Under the pieces are notes generated by a model, which ran no database searches, was not told where the DNA came from, and was given only the letters and a program-made list of their open reading frames with translations. A program made the position numbers and the translations under genes. From the NCBI RefSeq assembly GCF_018687715.1, contig NC_056762.1, forward strand, positions 27,406,364 to 27,470,363: a stretch of DNA of 64,000 nucleotides, given 5' to 3'. Positions 12,961 to 25,228 of the stretch are shown here, one piece after another (position 1 is the stretch's first letter; the number at the start of each line of letters is the position of its first letter). The stretch is from Carya illinoinensis (Eukaryota; Streptophyta; Magnoliopsida; Fagales; Juglandaceae).

Positions 12961-13564
12961 TGCTATGCTTACTTACGACTTTAATTATGCATTAATGCTT
13001 TTACTGCCATGCATGCATCATTAACCTATGTAGGAGTTTCCTGTTAACTTACTGAGATTTGTAATCAAATCTTACCATGGTAATCCCAACTACCATTCCC
13101 CCTGAATGGTAGGCAATGTGTCAGGATTAGAGTAGGGAACAGACACTGGTTGACTGGAGGAGGTTGACTAGACGCTGCAGACACGACACAGAGCTTACAA
13201 CTTCCATATTTACAGCTTCCATGAGTTACTCGATGAACTTCCTCAATAGTGTATTTTGGTAATGTAAATATGGAGTTTGATCTCCCATATTTTTGAGATT
13301 ACAGTCTTTTGAGACTTGTAATGAAATCGTTGATATTTATTTTGTTTATGCTTGGATTACGATTTAACTATTTGGGATATTATAAGTTTGGTGCATAGTA
13401 TTGCTCAAAAAAAAATTATACGCTATGAATATTGCATAATGCTAAATGCATATTAGGAATATATTGCATCTTATATGTCATGAATGGGGGCAGGCAACTG
13501 TGTGTTGCATGTCCTGATGCTTTATATGTCCGTTCGATCCCAAGCAGAATTTGGGGGTGTCACA

Positions 13565-13990
13565 GTTACATAGCTAGTTTTTGCATCAATAACTTCCAGA
13601 AGTTAGTCAATGTAGTCGCAATAACAGAAGTGGAGCAACAAAACAGTGTGGCTCAGATTAGCATGGAGAGGAAGAGGGCTTTTGCCTTCACTGTGGAAAG
13701 GATAGTACAAGGATCTAACAGTGGAAAGGGTGTTATGCCTACCCCACCCACTACCTGCCAAAAGTGTCGAAAGGTCCACGAAGGAGAGTGAAAATTTTTA
13801 TTAGGGGTATGGTTCAAATGTGATCAGCCTAGCCACATGATGCTGGAATGCCCTCATTATACACAAGAAGGCATAAATACTCCTAACCCTAATAACAAGC
13901 TGAATTAGAGGCCACCTGCCCAAGCCTGTGTTTATGCTATTACCCCGCTGATATGGATGACAAGGAAGCACCAGTAGTTGAAGAAATGAA
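13565..13990 (+). pseudogene. C-terminal gag of element A with damaged zinc knuckle
   Basis: After the nested insertion, gag resumes. Near 13815-13860 the plus strand reads VWFKCDQPSHMMLECPHY. This matches the CCHC knuckle (C-x2-C-x4-H-x4-C) of retroviral-type nucleocapsids, except that the first cysteine has become tryptophan. Frames before it are broken. It joins the N-terminal gag at 3340-3464 once the insertion is removed. Confidence 0.68.
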
Positions 13991-14089
13991 AGTTGTTACT
14001 GGTATTTTCCCTTAGTACCTATCTTTTTATACAAATTAGGCTTTTTAATTTATCTACTAGGTATATGGTACTTCATGATTACGCTCTAG

Positions 14090-15579
14090 GTAATATCACA
14101 CTATATGGATATATGACATGTGCCTTATTTGACTTTGGTGCAATGAGGTCTTTCGTGTCAGCGACATTTGCATGAATGTATAACCTATCAATAGAATCAT
14201 TACCTCAAACAATAGTAGTTGCAATTCCTGATGGAAGTATAGTTATGTGTACTTGAGTCATTAGAATTTGCCTTCCAAGTCTAGATGGAATGATTGTGGA
14301 AATAGATCTTATAGTTTTCAATCTATTGAGGTTTAAGTTGATATTAGGAATGGACTGGTTAACCCAACATATGCCAAGATAGAGTGCCAAAGAGGGAGAT
14401 TGTGTTTGACTCACCTGAGGTTGGTAGGAACTATAAGGACTATTCCCTCTTTAGTCTCAATTTTTCAAGTTAGAAACTACATCATTAACGGTGTTGTAGC
14501 CTGTCTAGCATTGATAGTTGAAGACTCCAGTAGGGATTAGGAGTTTTCCTAAAGTTTCCACATATGACTTACCAGGGTTACCCGCCCCAAAAAAATAGGA
14601 AACTTGAGTTTGTTATAGATACAGAACCTGCCATAAATAGAACACCATACCATATGGCCCTATTAGAATTAAATGAGTTGAAGGTTTAGATAGAGGAACA
14701 TAGGCAGCATCTCAGCATAGTGTTGGAGAGATTGAAGGAACATAGGTTGTATGCCAAGTTTAGCAATTGTGAATTTTAGTTCATGGAAGTAAAATTCTTA
14801 GGGCGTGAGATTTCATGTAAATGAGTGGTGGTTGATCCTAGTAAGATCGAAGCAGTTGTGTATTGGTAGCATCCTACCAATGTACGCAAGGTCTGAAGTT
14901 TCTTAAGATTAGTTGGTTATTACCAAGGTTTGTAAAGAGTTTCTCTAGACTATCAGAACTTGGATGCAAGATGAAGGCATCGTTGCTCAGAAATTAGGAG
15001 CCATGAGCAAAATTACCCTACCCACGACTTAGAGTTAGCTCCCGTAATTTTTCCCTAAAGATCTGGAGGACATTTCTTTACAACCCAACTTGACATACGA
15101 GACAATTTTAGTTTAGATTATGGATTGGAAAGCAAAGGAACTTAAGAATGAACAAAATTCATTTAGTGAAGGTGCTATATCAAAATCACAATGTTGAAGA
15201 AGCTACTTGGAGAAAGAGGATAAACCAATAACTATTGTATCCAATTATCTCTTCCATGGATACCTTAAAAGTCACTGACCCCTTTTCATTGCATACAATA
15301 CCATGAAGAGGGATCTCCAAGAATCGAAGATGCATTGACTGAAAAATTGAGGGAAATGGAAGAACAAGTTAACGCATACTTGACTTAGAAGAGGATCGAT
15401 TCTTCTACCACACTTAGTAGGAGCTGTTGGATAATGTCGATGAAGACTTCTCATTTAGTTTGGGACCGTATAGTCATTGGTGATTATGCACATAGTATCT
15501 ACATGTTGCCTGCATTATTTTTTTACACTAACTCATACCTCAATTTCGAGGACGAAATCTTCTTTTAAGGGGGGAAGGA
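14090..15579 (+). pseudogene. Decayed pol of element A: protease, RT edges, end of pol; RT core and integrase deleted
   Basis: Fragments appear in Ty3/Gypsy order. A protease-like ALFDFGAMRSFVS motif lies at about 14120-14165, where the usual D-S-G-A is D-F-G-A, followed by LILGMDWL at about 14340. Next comes the RT entry region (LPGLPAPKK, then FVIDTEPAINRTPY) at about 14570-14650. At about 14695 the text jumps to the post-palm region (HRQHLSIVLERLKEHRLYAKF, FLGREISC, VDPSKIEAVV). The palm with its YxDD box is therefore missing. The RNase H region is only traces and no integrase motif is seen. The end-of-pol segment (MNKIHLVKVLYQ, VEEATW) is recognisable at about 15150-15210. Stops and frameshifts are frequent. 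This is an old, deletion-ridden copy. Confidence 0.72.
15567..15579 (+). other. Polypurine tract of element A
   Basis: AAGGGGGGAAGGA immediately precedes TGTAACACC, the start of the 3' LTR. This is the plus-strand priming site of the element. Confidence 0.82.
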
Positions 15580-17465
15580 TGTAACACCTAGCCTAGAAAG
15601 CTCCTTAGGACTTCACCTTAGTAGCCTTAACCCTAGTTAATTAGAGCTGGGCTATTTGAGAATAAGAATAATTTTGGATACTTGAATTGAAAAGCGGGCT
15701 ATATACTTTGAGTTTAGTAGAATTATTAGAAGATTCTAGTGTAATATTGATTTTGAGAAAAAGGAAAATATTCAGAGCTTGGTTGGTTTTAGTAATTTTA
15801 TTTTGGAGATTTTAGTGCTTTAGTTTTGAGGTAAGATGCCAAGAGGCCAATGGAAGAATGACACATGGCATATTGGAGGGTTACCACATTAATGGGCTAT
15901 GTAATTTGGATTAAATATTTGATGGAATTGGAGAAGGCCCATAGAGTGGTTTACTAAGTGCCCAAGCTTTTTGGGTATAAAGGCTTAGGCGAGACACTAA
16001 GAATTTAGGCCCAACTTGATGAAAATAAGACTTTAGTGCCCTAATGCACTAAGGATGTGATGGGCTAAGGATAAGATGTTAAAAAGCCTTAGGCCCAACT
16101 TGGGAGATATAAAGTTTTAAACCTCTCTTGGAGGACACTAGAGAATAAGCTAATGTAAAGGACATTAAGCCATTGGGCCTAACTTAGTAAGAATGAAGGC
16201 CTTAAGGCCAAAATTGGAAAACATAAGATTTTAGGCCTCATTTATTGGACACAAGACTATGTGCCTAACTTATTAGACCCAAGATACTAAGCCCAACTTA
16301 GTAAGCATAAGGCCATTGGGCCTAACTTAGTAAGATTCAAGACTTTGGCACAATTGAGGAAAGACCCGAAGATTAGGACCCAATCTAGTTGGCCTTTGAG
16401 GTCATATATAGTCCCCACAAATCTGGACATAAGGTTCATATAATAACCCACTCCAAAGCCCACAATGAAGGCTTGCGAAATGGCGCAACGAAAGCCCAAC
16501 CCATGAAGCCCAATGTCTTGGCTTTTATCTCATTCTTCTAATTAAAGTCTACATGCACCATACCAATGGTTACCTTCAAGCTCAAGAAGTGCCACACGCC
16601 CCTAAAGTTTCCACTTGACTATAATTAAGCTTCTAACTTCAGTTAAGGCCATTAATTATTAAGGTAACATATGAAGAAATGTCATGACTAAAAATTCATA
16701 CCAAAATAATATATTCATGCAAAGCTTCAAATCTGGCCAAATTTCATCACTTCCATTTAAACCTCATGTAATTCAATCAAATCCTCATACTCATGCATAA
16801 ATCAAACCCTAACATGTTAATCTAACACCTAACAAGAGGTGAGGCAATAATACTTACAAGAATCATGGCCCTTGAACTCCAAGAACAACTCACTTAAAGA
16901 TCAACTCACTCAAGCTACTCGGCTTCTCACTTTCCTCACAATTTGAATACTCAGCTATGAAGAACACCAAAAAATTGTTGGAGAGAATTGTGTGAAGATG
17001 TGAGGAGTGGAGGGGGTATTTATAGGGTTCAGTGGGAGTAAGAGGCAAGGGGTACATAGCAAGGGCTTGGAGGAAGGAGAAAGTTGATTGGTGGAGGTGT
17101 GCGGCGGAGGTGTTGAGTGATTTTCCATATTTGTCATCACTTGGTTCATTTCAATGGTGCCTTAAATCACTTGATGACCTCATTGAAAAAGGCTAGAAGT
17201 GTGTCATAGGAGCAGGTCTAGATGTTTCCTGAAGTATTTGACAATAAACCTCAAGAGAGAGATCATCTCCAAAGCCAAAGGTTTTGATTTCCCAAAACTG
17301 TCCAGATTTGCTTCCCTCCTTCTGCCTTTCCTCTTGGTCTGGTTTGAGGGCATTATGACCATCATTTGAAGGCTTCTTCAGGTGAGGAAGAGAGACATGA
17401 GGGGCTGCCAAGAGGTCATATGTTGGCAGAAAATGCAAGAGGGTGGTTTAGGTGGTGGCCTAGCC
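15580..17465 (+). mobile_element. 3' LTR of element A, left part
   Basis: The LTR starts TGTAACACCTAGCC right after the polypurine tract. It is non-coding and continues to the Athila-type insertion at 17471, with the target duplication GTGAC at 17466-17470. It then resumes at 29168. It cannot be aligned by eye to the 5' LTR tail, because that copy is cut on its left by the LINE. A reversed-looking stretch (about 16680-17450) may be a further insertion, but I could not define its ends. Confidence 0.6.
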
Positions 17466-17470
17466 GTGAC

Positions 17471-19975
17471 TCAAAAACTTGACCCACTCAAAAATGAGTA
17501 GCACTAATGCTATCCCAAGTGCAGGAAGATGTCGTGTAATAATTAGGAATAAATTCCTAGATCGTCTCCTCAGGGAAAGTTAATTAAAATTAAACTCGTT
17601 GAAAAATGTGAAAAACTTCATAAAGAGAAAACAAGAGGATGATTTATGCAATGGATGGAAAAGGGTACTAGTCATGGACTAGATTCATGTCTTTAGATTT
17701 TGATTGTCGGATTGGAATGTAAAGGACTAATAGATTAAACTCAGAAATTAATAAAACTAAATTAAGCATTAACTGAAAATAAGAAAGTAATTGACAAAAC
17801 ATGAACTGAAAATTGAAAATGCCCAAAACCAAGATTCTAGAATTCATCTTTGTATTTAAATCAGAAATTCTCAAAATAACACATAACAATTGTAATCACT
17901 ATTAAATGAAAGCTTAAAGAAATGAGAAAAATAAATGACACGAAATAAGTAAACAGCAAATAAATTACCCACACTTCTAAGCCAAAAAAATCTCAAAAGT
18001 ATTCCATAAACTTTAAACTGAAGTTAAATAAAAATAGAGAACGAAAAGTCTAGACGAAAACTCCCCTTCACTATTCAATTGAAATCTAAAGCAAAAAGGA
18101 ACAACTTCTCATGTATCACTCTTGAAAATTAATCTCCAAACCTTTAATGAAAACTCTAGAAGAATTCCTCTACTCCCCACGTATGATGTTTCAGAAAAAT
18201 CAAAAACAAAAACAAAAGCTTACAACCAAACCTTTCTTGCAATAAATTAAGGTAACAAACTTAATGAGAACTCCTAGAACAATTCTTTTGTTGTATGGAA
18301 CCAGCTAGCATATTTAATTAAAACTTCTAAAATAATTCTTTTGTTGCATAATACCAACTAGCATATTTAATTAAAACTTCTAAAATAATTCTTTTGTTGC
18401 ATAAAACCAACTAGCATATTTAATTAAAACTTCTAAAATAATTCTTTTGTTGCATAAAACCAACTAGCTTATTTAATTAAAACTTCTAAAACAATTCTTT
18501 TGTTGCATGAAACAAACTAGTAATGAAACAAACTAGCACACTTAATAGAAATTAAGGTATTACACTTAATGAAATAAAATTCTAGAACAATTCTTAATAC
18601 ACTTAATAAAAATTCTAAAACAACAAAGTATTGAAGCCAAAAGGAAAAACAAAAATCCGAACACAAGAAAGACTCAATTATTTAAACAACATAACAAAGC
18701 GCAAAGTTGTTCTTGTAAGTTCCCTTTGTAAGTTCGGACTGCACCCCTTTTATAGCCAAACAACTTGGCTAGTTGCCTCTCACATTCACACTTTATTTGC
18801 ATTCACACTTCATTTGTAATCACACCTAATTTTTGTCCGCCTCTTGCATTCACATTCAATTGCATTCACACTTCACTATCTTGCATTCACATTCAATTGA
18901 AGAATAATTCCAGCCGACTCTCCTCTCAAAAACTTGACTCAATCGGTTTCAATTCAAACCAAGCAATCAAGCAACTTTACTCAAACCAACCAACACGTTT
19001 TTCACACCAGAAAATTTCAAACCAATTTCAGCATTGGCAACCGACCACTTTCCTTTAATCATGCACTGATTTTTGCTTTCTTTCCTTTTTATTTTTCAGT
19101 TTCAGCACAACACATTAAACACCCACCGACTTCTCTAAATTAATTCCAGCACATCACACTTCAGCTCAAACAAATCATGCACCGAACACCAATCACTGCA
19201 TCTATTCTTTCACACCTTTATTCTACCATCCAGCCACACACACATGCATATATATATATATATCAATTTGGTGCCAAACTCCCCCAACTACAATTCACTC
19301 CAGCCGACTTCTCTTATTTCTTCCCACACCTTTTCAATTTCTGCCGTCCAGCCACATACACATTTTAATTCCAGCACAACATTCACATGCCTCTCTCTAT
19401 TCTCTTCATTTCGGCTCTTGTCCAATTCAGTGGAAAGGCAGCAGCCTTTGATGACTTTTTCAATGTCAAATTTGGTGGAGACAATTCGATGCTTTTTTTT
19501 ATGGGCCATTGGAAGGGAATCGGTGGATTTATTTGAGTGGAGTAAGTGGGAGTGTGAATGGAAGAAGTGGTGTGTGAAGTGCATACGACACTCTTCAATC
19601 TAGAGGTGGTCAACAATTCAATATATCTTTCCATGCCATGTATATAGGACCTACAAGCCAAAATTCATTGTTTTGAGTTATGCATGCGTTAATGACTTCC
19701 AATCTATTTAAAAAGTTTAACATATGGATCACATACAAAATTTATCTCATACCAAGCTTTCTAAATAAGATAAAATATGCATATGAATAAACATTATCCA
19801 ATTAAATCTCAAGTTATTAAATTAAGCATAAACTCATGCTATTAATCAATTTAAATCACAACTTGCATTCATTCTTATTAACCATTTTTCCATTTAAAAC
19901 CAATAATAATGTCATGATGAATTTAAAATACATTGGTTTTAAATAGCTAAAATATGCAATATTTCAGCTCAATCA
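17471..19975 (-). repeat. 3' LTR of the Athila-type element (2,505 bp)
   Basis: In element orientation it starts TGATTGAGCTGAAAT at 19975 and ends GTCAAGTTTTTGA at 17471. It matches 26712-29162 almost base for base over its length. The last base or two are ambiguous, because the 5' copy runs directly into the primer site at this point. A 62-codon frame at 18631 recurs in the other LTR at 27799 only because the LTRs are duplicated. Confidence 0.9.
18270..18520 (-). repeat. 53-bp tandem repeat in the 3' LTR, five units
   Basis: Units containing TTCTTTTGTTGCATAA and CAACTAGCATATTTAATTAA repeat with a 53-bp period. The 5' LTR has four units at the matching place. A 16-bp repeat (TAATGAAACAAACTAG) is also extra here. 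Confidence 0.85.
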
Positions 19976-19989
19976 CACCCCCCAACTAG
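19976..19989 (-). other. Polypurine tract of the Athila-type element
   Basis: On the minus strand CTAGTTGGGGGGTG runs directly into the LTR start TGATTGAG. The G-run next to the 3' LTR is the plus-strand primer site. Confidence 0.82.
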
Positions 19990-20979
19990 CTTTTTGCTAA
20001 TTCTTGAGCAAAATAGTGAAAATTAATTGAGATGAATATTGCATAAGGATCGAAATTCAAACAAAAACAATCAAACACAATTCTGAATTCTGACAAAAGT
20101 GACATGTTACTACTCAACCCCCAAGGGTTATACCCACCAAGACTATCTTAACAATCTTTCACATAGAATTAAGGCAAATATCTCAAGACTTAAATGTGTG
20201 TGTGGAGCTAGACCGGTTGTGTGTTCCTCATTACTAGCCATGATTTGCCATAGGATTTTTCAACCTTAAGATTAATCATTGCTGATTCTAACTACCTCAA
20301 AGCCCAAGGGACTAGTAGTTTTCACGCCAGCTCTGTTTTTAAAGGTTGGACACTCAACCCCCAAAGTCTTGGGTAACTGTTTCTAGCCCTTTTTACTTAG
20401 GAAAGTTCACTAAGTTGCCTTTATTCATTTTCTCTCTCTCTTTTTTTTTCAATCGTTTCTCTTTTCTTTTCTTTTTGGCATGGCTCGGTAGTCCTGCAGT
20501 TTACTTCTCTAATGTTAAATCAATGAATGGTAAATAAGAAACACTACAAGCGTAAGCATGTGCAAAATGTCCTTCAAAATTTGCCTTTCATTCTACAAAA
20601 ATTTTATCAAGTTTCATCTTAATAAGCATAACATCCTGGTGTTTCAAGCCACATATCAACAAAATATGATGCATCAAAAATCATGCTCTATGTTTAAGCT
20701 TGAAAATAAATCTTCACAAATGATCCCGCTCAACTACTCCACCAAGATGCTCAAATTTCACAAATCTCAAATTTCAATTTTTTTTTTTTGTATATATATG
20801 TGCACACATGCTACCCCCCAACTAGTGAGATACATAGTCCTCAATGAATCGAACGAAAGAAAACAAAGTGCACAGAACTAAGCAAGCAAAACAAACAATC
20901 AACATGAAATATAAAATCAAAGCAAAAGAACAAATAAAAACAAAGCAAGTAAAGAAAACTGTAAAGAATGAAAAATAGC
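19990..20979 (-). other. Non-coding gap between integrase and 3' LTR
   Basis: About 1 kb with no long frame on the element's strand. In related Athila and Cyclops elements this place may carry an env-like ORF. Nothing of that kind is seen. The region holds T- and CT-rich stretches, and a 107-codon frame on the opposite strand (20558-20881) has no recognisable domain. Confidence 0.6.
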
Positions 20980-23103
20980 TTAAAACACTTCCCTGGGGTC
21001 TTGCACAAGCAAGATCTCATCATGTGGATCAAAGACCTTCAGAAATGACTTTAGACGTTGTCCGTTGACAGTGAAGCTATTACCATTCTTCGGATTGACA
21101 ATGTCTACTGCGCCATGAGGATGAACAGTCTTTACAATGTACGGCCCACTCCATCGGGATTTCAACTTTCCAGGAAAAATATGCAAGCGAGAGTTGTAAA
21201 GAAGAACTTCCTGGCTAAGTGTGAAATGCTTTGGATGAATTTTCTGATCATGCAGAATTTTCATGCGTTCCTTTGCCAGTTGCGCATTGTCATAAGCATT
21301 CCGACGAGCTTCATCCAATTCATTGATCTGCAATTTTCTCAACCCTGAAGTTTCATCAAGTGACATGTTAACATGTTTTATGGCCCAAAGAGCTCGATGT
21401 TGAATGTCAACAGGTAAATGAAAAGCTTTACCATAAACTAATCGATAGGGAGACATCCCTAGATTTGTTTTAAAAGCTGTCCTATAAGCCCACAAAGCAT
21501 CAATAAGCTTAATTGACCAATCTTTCCTATTAGGATTTACTGTTTTCTCCAGAATGATTTTTATCTCTCTGTTTGCTAATTCAGCTTGCCCATTTGTTTG
21601 AGGGTGATAAGGGGTAGAAACTCTGTGTGTGATACCATATTTCTTCATAAGTGTAGAAAATGGTTTATTGCAAAAATGAGAACCCGCGTCACTAATGATA
21701 ACCTTGGGCATGCCAAATCGAGCAAACAAAGATTGTAAAAACTTTAGTACAACATGATGGTCATTGGTTTTGCAAGCGATGGCCTCAACCCACTTTGAAA
21801 CATAGTCCACAGCCAATAAAATATATGTGTTTCCAAAGGAAACCGGAAAAGGTCCCATGAAGTCTATTCCCCAACAATCAAAGATTTCTAAAGTAAGAAT
21901 GGGGGAAAGGGGCATCATGTTTCTTTTGCTAATGGCTCCCAACTTTTGACAAGACTCACATGCTTTACAAAAATTGTAAGCGTCCTTAAACATGGAAGGC
22001 CAATAAAAACCGCTTTGCAAAATTTTTGCCACTGTTTTATTTGCTGAAAAATGACCACCACATGCACCCATATGACAAAATCTCAATACTGAAGAAAACT
22101 CATCATCAGGAATGCATCTTCGAATCAATTGGTCCGAACAATATTTGAAAAGATAAGGGTCATCAAAGTAGAAATGTTTTACCTCAGATAAAAACCGACG
22201 CTTATCTTGGGTTGACCATTCAGAAGGCATTCGCTCAGTCACCAGATAATTGACTATGTCAGCATACCAGGGAGCTCTATCAACCACAAACAGCTGCTCA
22301 TCCGTGAAACTATCATCAAGATGGAGGCTGACATGTGAAGAAGGAGATGATGACAATCTAGAGAGGTGGTCAGCTACCACGTTTTCAACTCCTTTCTTGT
22401 CCTTAATGTTGATGTTGAACTCTTGAAGTAATAGAATCCAGCGAATCAAGCGTGGTTTTGCATCTTTCTTAGGCAACAAATACTTAAGAGCAGAGTGGTC
22501 AGTGAAAATAGTAACAGGAGAACTAAGAATATAAGTCCGGAATTTATCAAGTGCAAAAACCATTGCAAGCAATTCTTTTTCAGTGGTGGTATAATTTTTT
22601 TGGGCATCATTCAAGGTTCTACTGGCATAATAAATCACAAAAGGTCTGTTATCCACCCGCTGCCCCAAAATAGCTCCTAAGGCATAGTCACTAGCATCTG
22701 TCATAATCTCAAAGGGAAGGTCCCACTGCGGGGGTTGCACAATAGGGGCAGTGGTAAGCGACTTTTTCAAGGTATCAAAAGCTTTTTGGCACTCATCAGT
22801 CCAAACAAATTCAATATCATTTTGTAAAAGAGTGCACAAAGGTTTTGCAATAGAACTAAACCCTTGAATAAACCGCCTATAAAAGCTAGCATGACCAAGA
22901 AAAGAACGAATATCCCTAACTGTCCTAGGGATAGGAAGTTTAGATATTAATTCAATCTTTGCCTTGTCAACCTTTATACCCTCAGAAGAAACAATATGCC
23001 CCAATACAATGCCCTGAGTAACCATAAATTGACATTTCTCCCAATTAAGTAAAATATTTTTTTCCTCACATCTCTGGAGAATACGTGCCAAATTATGCAA
23101 ACA
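20980..23103 (-). pseudogene. pol part 2 of the Athila-type element: RT connection, RNase H, integrase
   Basis: This is an open stretch of just over 700 codons, in frame with the RT just upstream but separated from it by one stop codon at about 23101-23103. RT thumb and connection ([28 protein letters not shown]) come first. RNase H follows with its acidic residues visible ([39 protein letters not shown]). The integrase zinc finger is intact (H-x6-H in HMGACGGH, C-x2-C in CKACESC). The DDE core is also complete: D in [11 protein letters not shown] in [11 protein letters not shown] in [11 protein letters not shown]. It ends with a GPY-type segment ([13 protein letters not shown]) and no chromodomain. 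This half of pol is well preserved. It starts at the upstream stop; the first methionine-like position is a TTG, not ATG. Confidence 0.9.
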
Positions 23104-23106
23104 ACT

Positions 23107-24010
23107 CTAAAAGGATTTTCCAAAAATAGAGAAATCATCCATAAATATTTCACAAATATCATCAATCATGTCAGAAAAAATACTCATCATGCATCTCTGA
23201 AAAGTAGCTGGAGCATTACACAAACCAAAAGGCATTCTAGTAAAAGCAAAAGTGCCAAAAGGACAGGTGAAAGTGGTTTTCTCCTGATCCTCAGGTGCTA
23301 CAGCAATTTGATAATAACCAGAGTAGCCATACAAGAAACAGTAATATGCATTACCAGCTACTCTTTCCAAAATTTGATCCAAAAATGGTAAAGGAAAATG
23401 ATCCTTCCTACTAGCTGAATTAAGTTTTCTATAGTCAATGCACATTCTCCAGCCAGTAACCATTGTAGTTGGAATCAACTCATTTTTATCATTTTTTATG
23501 GCAGTCAAACCAGATTTCTTTGGTACCACTTGAGTTGGACTTACCCACTTACTGTCTGAGATAGGGTAAATGATACCTACTGCGAGTAGCTTAAGCACTT
23601 CCTCTTTCACAACTTCCTTCATGGTAGGATTGAGCCTACATTGAGCATCACGAACCGGTCTAGCATCGTCTTCAAGATGAATTCTGTGGGTACATACAGC
23701 GGCATCAATGCCTTTGATGTCTGCTATTGTCCAACCAATTGCGCCTCGATGCTTTCTTAATACTTCAATCAACTGGGCTTCATCCTTCTGATTTAGCTTT
23801 GAGGAAATCACCACCGGGAAAGTGCCTTCTTCAAGTCCAAGAAACGCATACTTTAAATCTTGAGGAAGCGGTTTCAGTTCCAACTGGGGAACTTCTTCCT
23901 CTGAAGATCTAAGTATGTCTGGTGGTGGTAGAGCTTCGAATTGGGGTTTCCATCTTGCTCCCGCAAATTGTACTTCAAGTGGTAAAGATAAATCAGCAAA
24001 ACAATCAAAA
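23107..24010 (-). pseudogene. Reverse transcriptase domain of the Athila-type element
   Basis: RT fingers and palm read from LELKPLPQDLKYAFLG to the stop at about 23104. The fingers motif (WVSPTQVVPKK), WRMCIDYRKLN, and the box FMDDFSIFG (the YxDD site as F-M-D-D) are clear. The first catalytic aspartate has been lost: the usual L-D-G-Y-S-G motif reads LYGYSG here. The frame is shifted relative to the protease at about 24010 and stops before the RNase H section, so no continuous pol could be made. The D-to-Y change alone would be expected to abolish polymerase activity (inference from family knowledge). Confidence 0.86.
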
Positions 24011-24683
24011 AATCAAAGTCATCTTCATTGATATGATCAATTTTCTCATCAAGTAAAAATTCAGGTGTCTGAAAAATATAATCATCATCAGATAAGGGAG
24101 AAGTTGAGCAAATAAAATCTGTTGGTGTCAAACTCTCCACAGCATTCAAATCACTTGTGTCATCAAAATGTGCCGGCATCTTGCAAGCGTTGAAAATGTT
24201 CAACTCAAGTGCCATGTTCCCAAAGGTAAGCTTCAAAACTCCACTTCTGCAATTGATCAAAGCATTTGATGTAGCTAGAAATGGTCTTCCTAGGATGACA
24301 GGAGCTTGATAAATAGTGGAGACCGGCTGCTGCATGTCAAGAACCACAAAATCCACTGGGTAGTAGAATTTGTCCACCTGGACCAACATGTCCTCTACAA
24401 TACCCCTAGGTACCTTAACTGATCTGTCAGCCAGCTGTAGCATGATAGAGGTCTTTTTCAGCTCACCCAATCCCAACTGCTCATATACTGAGAACGGTAG
24501 CAAGTTCACACTACTCCCCAAATCAAGTAAAGCTCTCCCAATGCGTGATTCACCAATCATAATGAAGATGTTGGGAGAGCCGGGATCTCCAAACTTCTGA
24601 GGAGTCTCACTCAATATCAATGCACTAACTTGCTCCGTTAGGAAAGCTTTCTTCTTTACATTCGTTTCCTCTTCACTGTGCAC
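24010..24683 (-). pseudogene. Aspartic protease domain of the Athila-type element
   Basis: The open frame carries the retropepsin signature ALLDLGSSVNLLP (D-L-G-S instead of the usual D-S/T-G), followed by the Athila-typical block (LADRSVKVPRGIVEDMLVQV, FVVLDM, VILGRPFL). It is in a different frame from both the gag C-terminus (frameshift at about 24685) and the RT (frameshift at about 24010). Beyond 24010 this frame only continues as a short nonsense tail to 23874. Confidence 0.83.
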
Positions 24684-24751
24684 AAGTCCTTCAAAAATTT
24701 TGCATATGAAGGCACTTGTTGTATGGCATCTAAGAGTGGAATATTGATCTT

Positions 24752-25225
24752 CACTTACTTGAAAATCTCTTGAATCTCCATGTGATACTTGTTCTTTTGG
24801 CCAGCTGCCAATCTCTGAGGATAGGGAACCACAGGTTGGTATCCCTTACTAGTTTTAGCATCTGCACTCATAGGCTTCTTCAGTTCTGGTCTTACTACCT
24901 CTGGTTCTTTTTCAACTTCATCCGTCTCTGCTGCATCTTTAGGCGTAGGAGCAACTACCTCTGTGTCTATGGTCATCTCAGGTCGGGGAACTTCCTTCCC
25001 ACTTCTCAAAGTAAGAACAGCTTTCGCTGTCTCAATAACGTCTCCTGAGACATTATGCACTTGATGTTGTTGTTGTCTGTATACTTGGGGATTAGGCTGA
25101 GGCTGTGCTGGAAATTTCCCTTTCTCTAAGGTGCTCAAGGTTGTGCTCATCTTATTAATAGTGCCACGCAACTCATTTATGGCCTGAGTGTTCTGATTAT
25201 TTCTGGTGGCCTGAATCTGCATGAA
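24752..25225 (-). pseudogene. C-terminal gag and gag-pol linker of the Athila-type element
   Basis: It lies in the same frame as the gag upstream, after one stop codon (TAG at about 25226). It contains a glutamine/proline-rich linker and the typical end-of-gag stretch (VVPYPQRLA, HMEIQEIFK). A further in-frame stop at about 24752 interrupts the conserved linker, which continues (INIPLLDAIQQVPSYAKFLK) to a frameshift at about 24685. Confidence 0.78.
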
Positions 25226-25228
25226 TTG

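Larger units (their letters stand above)
9450..13564 (+). mobile_element. Long LTR-like sequence ending GGGGGTGTCACA
   Basis: This continues the sequence interrupted at 7964 and runs to a clear LTR terminus at 13564. The last 540 bp parallel element A's LTR tail: ACTTACTGAGATTTG, CAATGTGTCAGGATTAG, GTGTTGCATGTCCTGATGC, and GGGGGTGTCACA. Immediately after it, gag of element A resumes, so this is the right edge of the nested insertion. The block holds two tandem-repeat arrays (listed separately). Open frames within the arrays are repeat artefacts. No protein domain is visible. Confidence 0.55.

Noticed and set aside
11606..13024. Several open frames of 60-137 codons
   Set aside because: They are translations of the GTTATGTT/GTTCAAGTT arrays in different phases and carry no domain.
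18631..19603. Repeated open frames found in both LTRs (also 27799-28775)
   Set aside because: They are duplicated only because the LTRs are, and run against or across the element with no known domain.
19990..20979. Possible env-like ORF of the Athila-type element
   Set aside because: No long frame, signal peptide or membrane segment on the element's strand.
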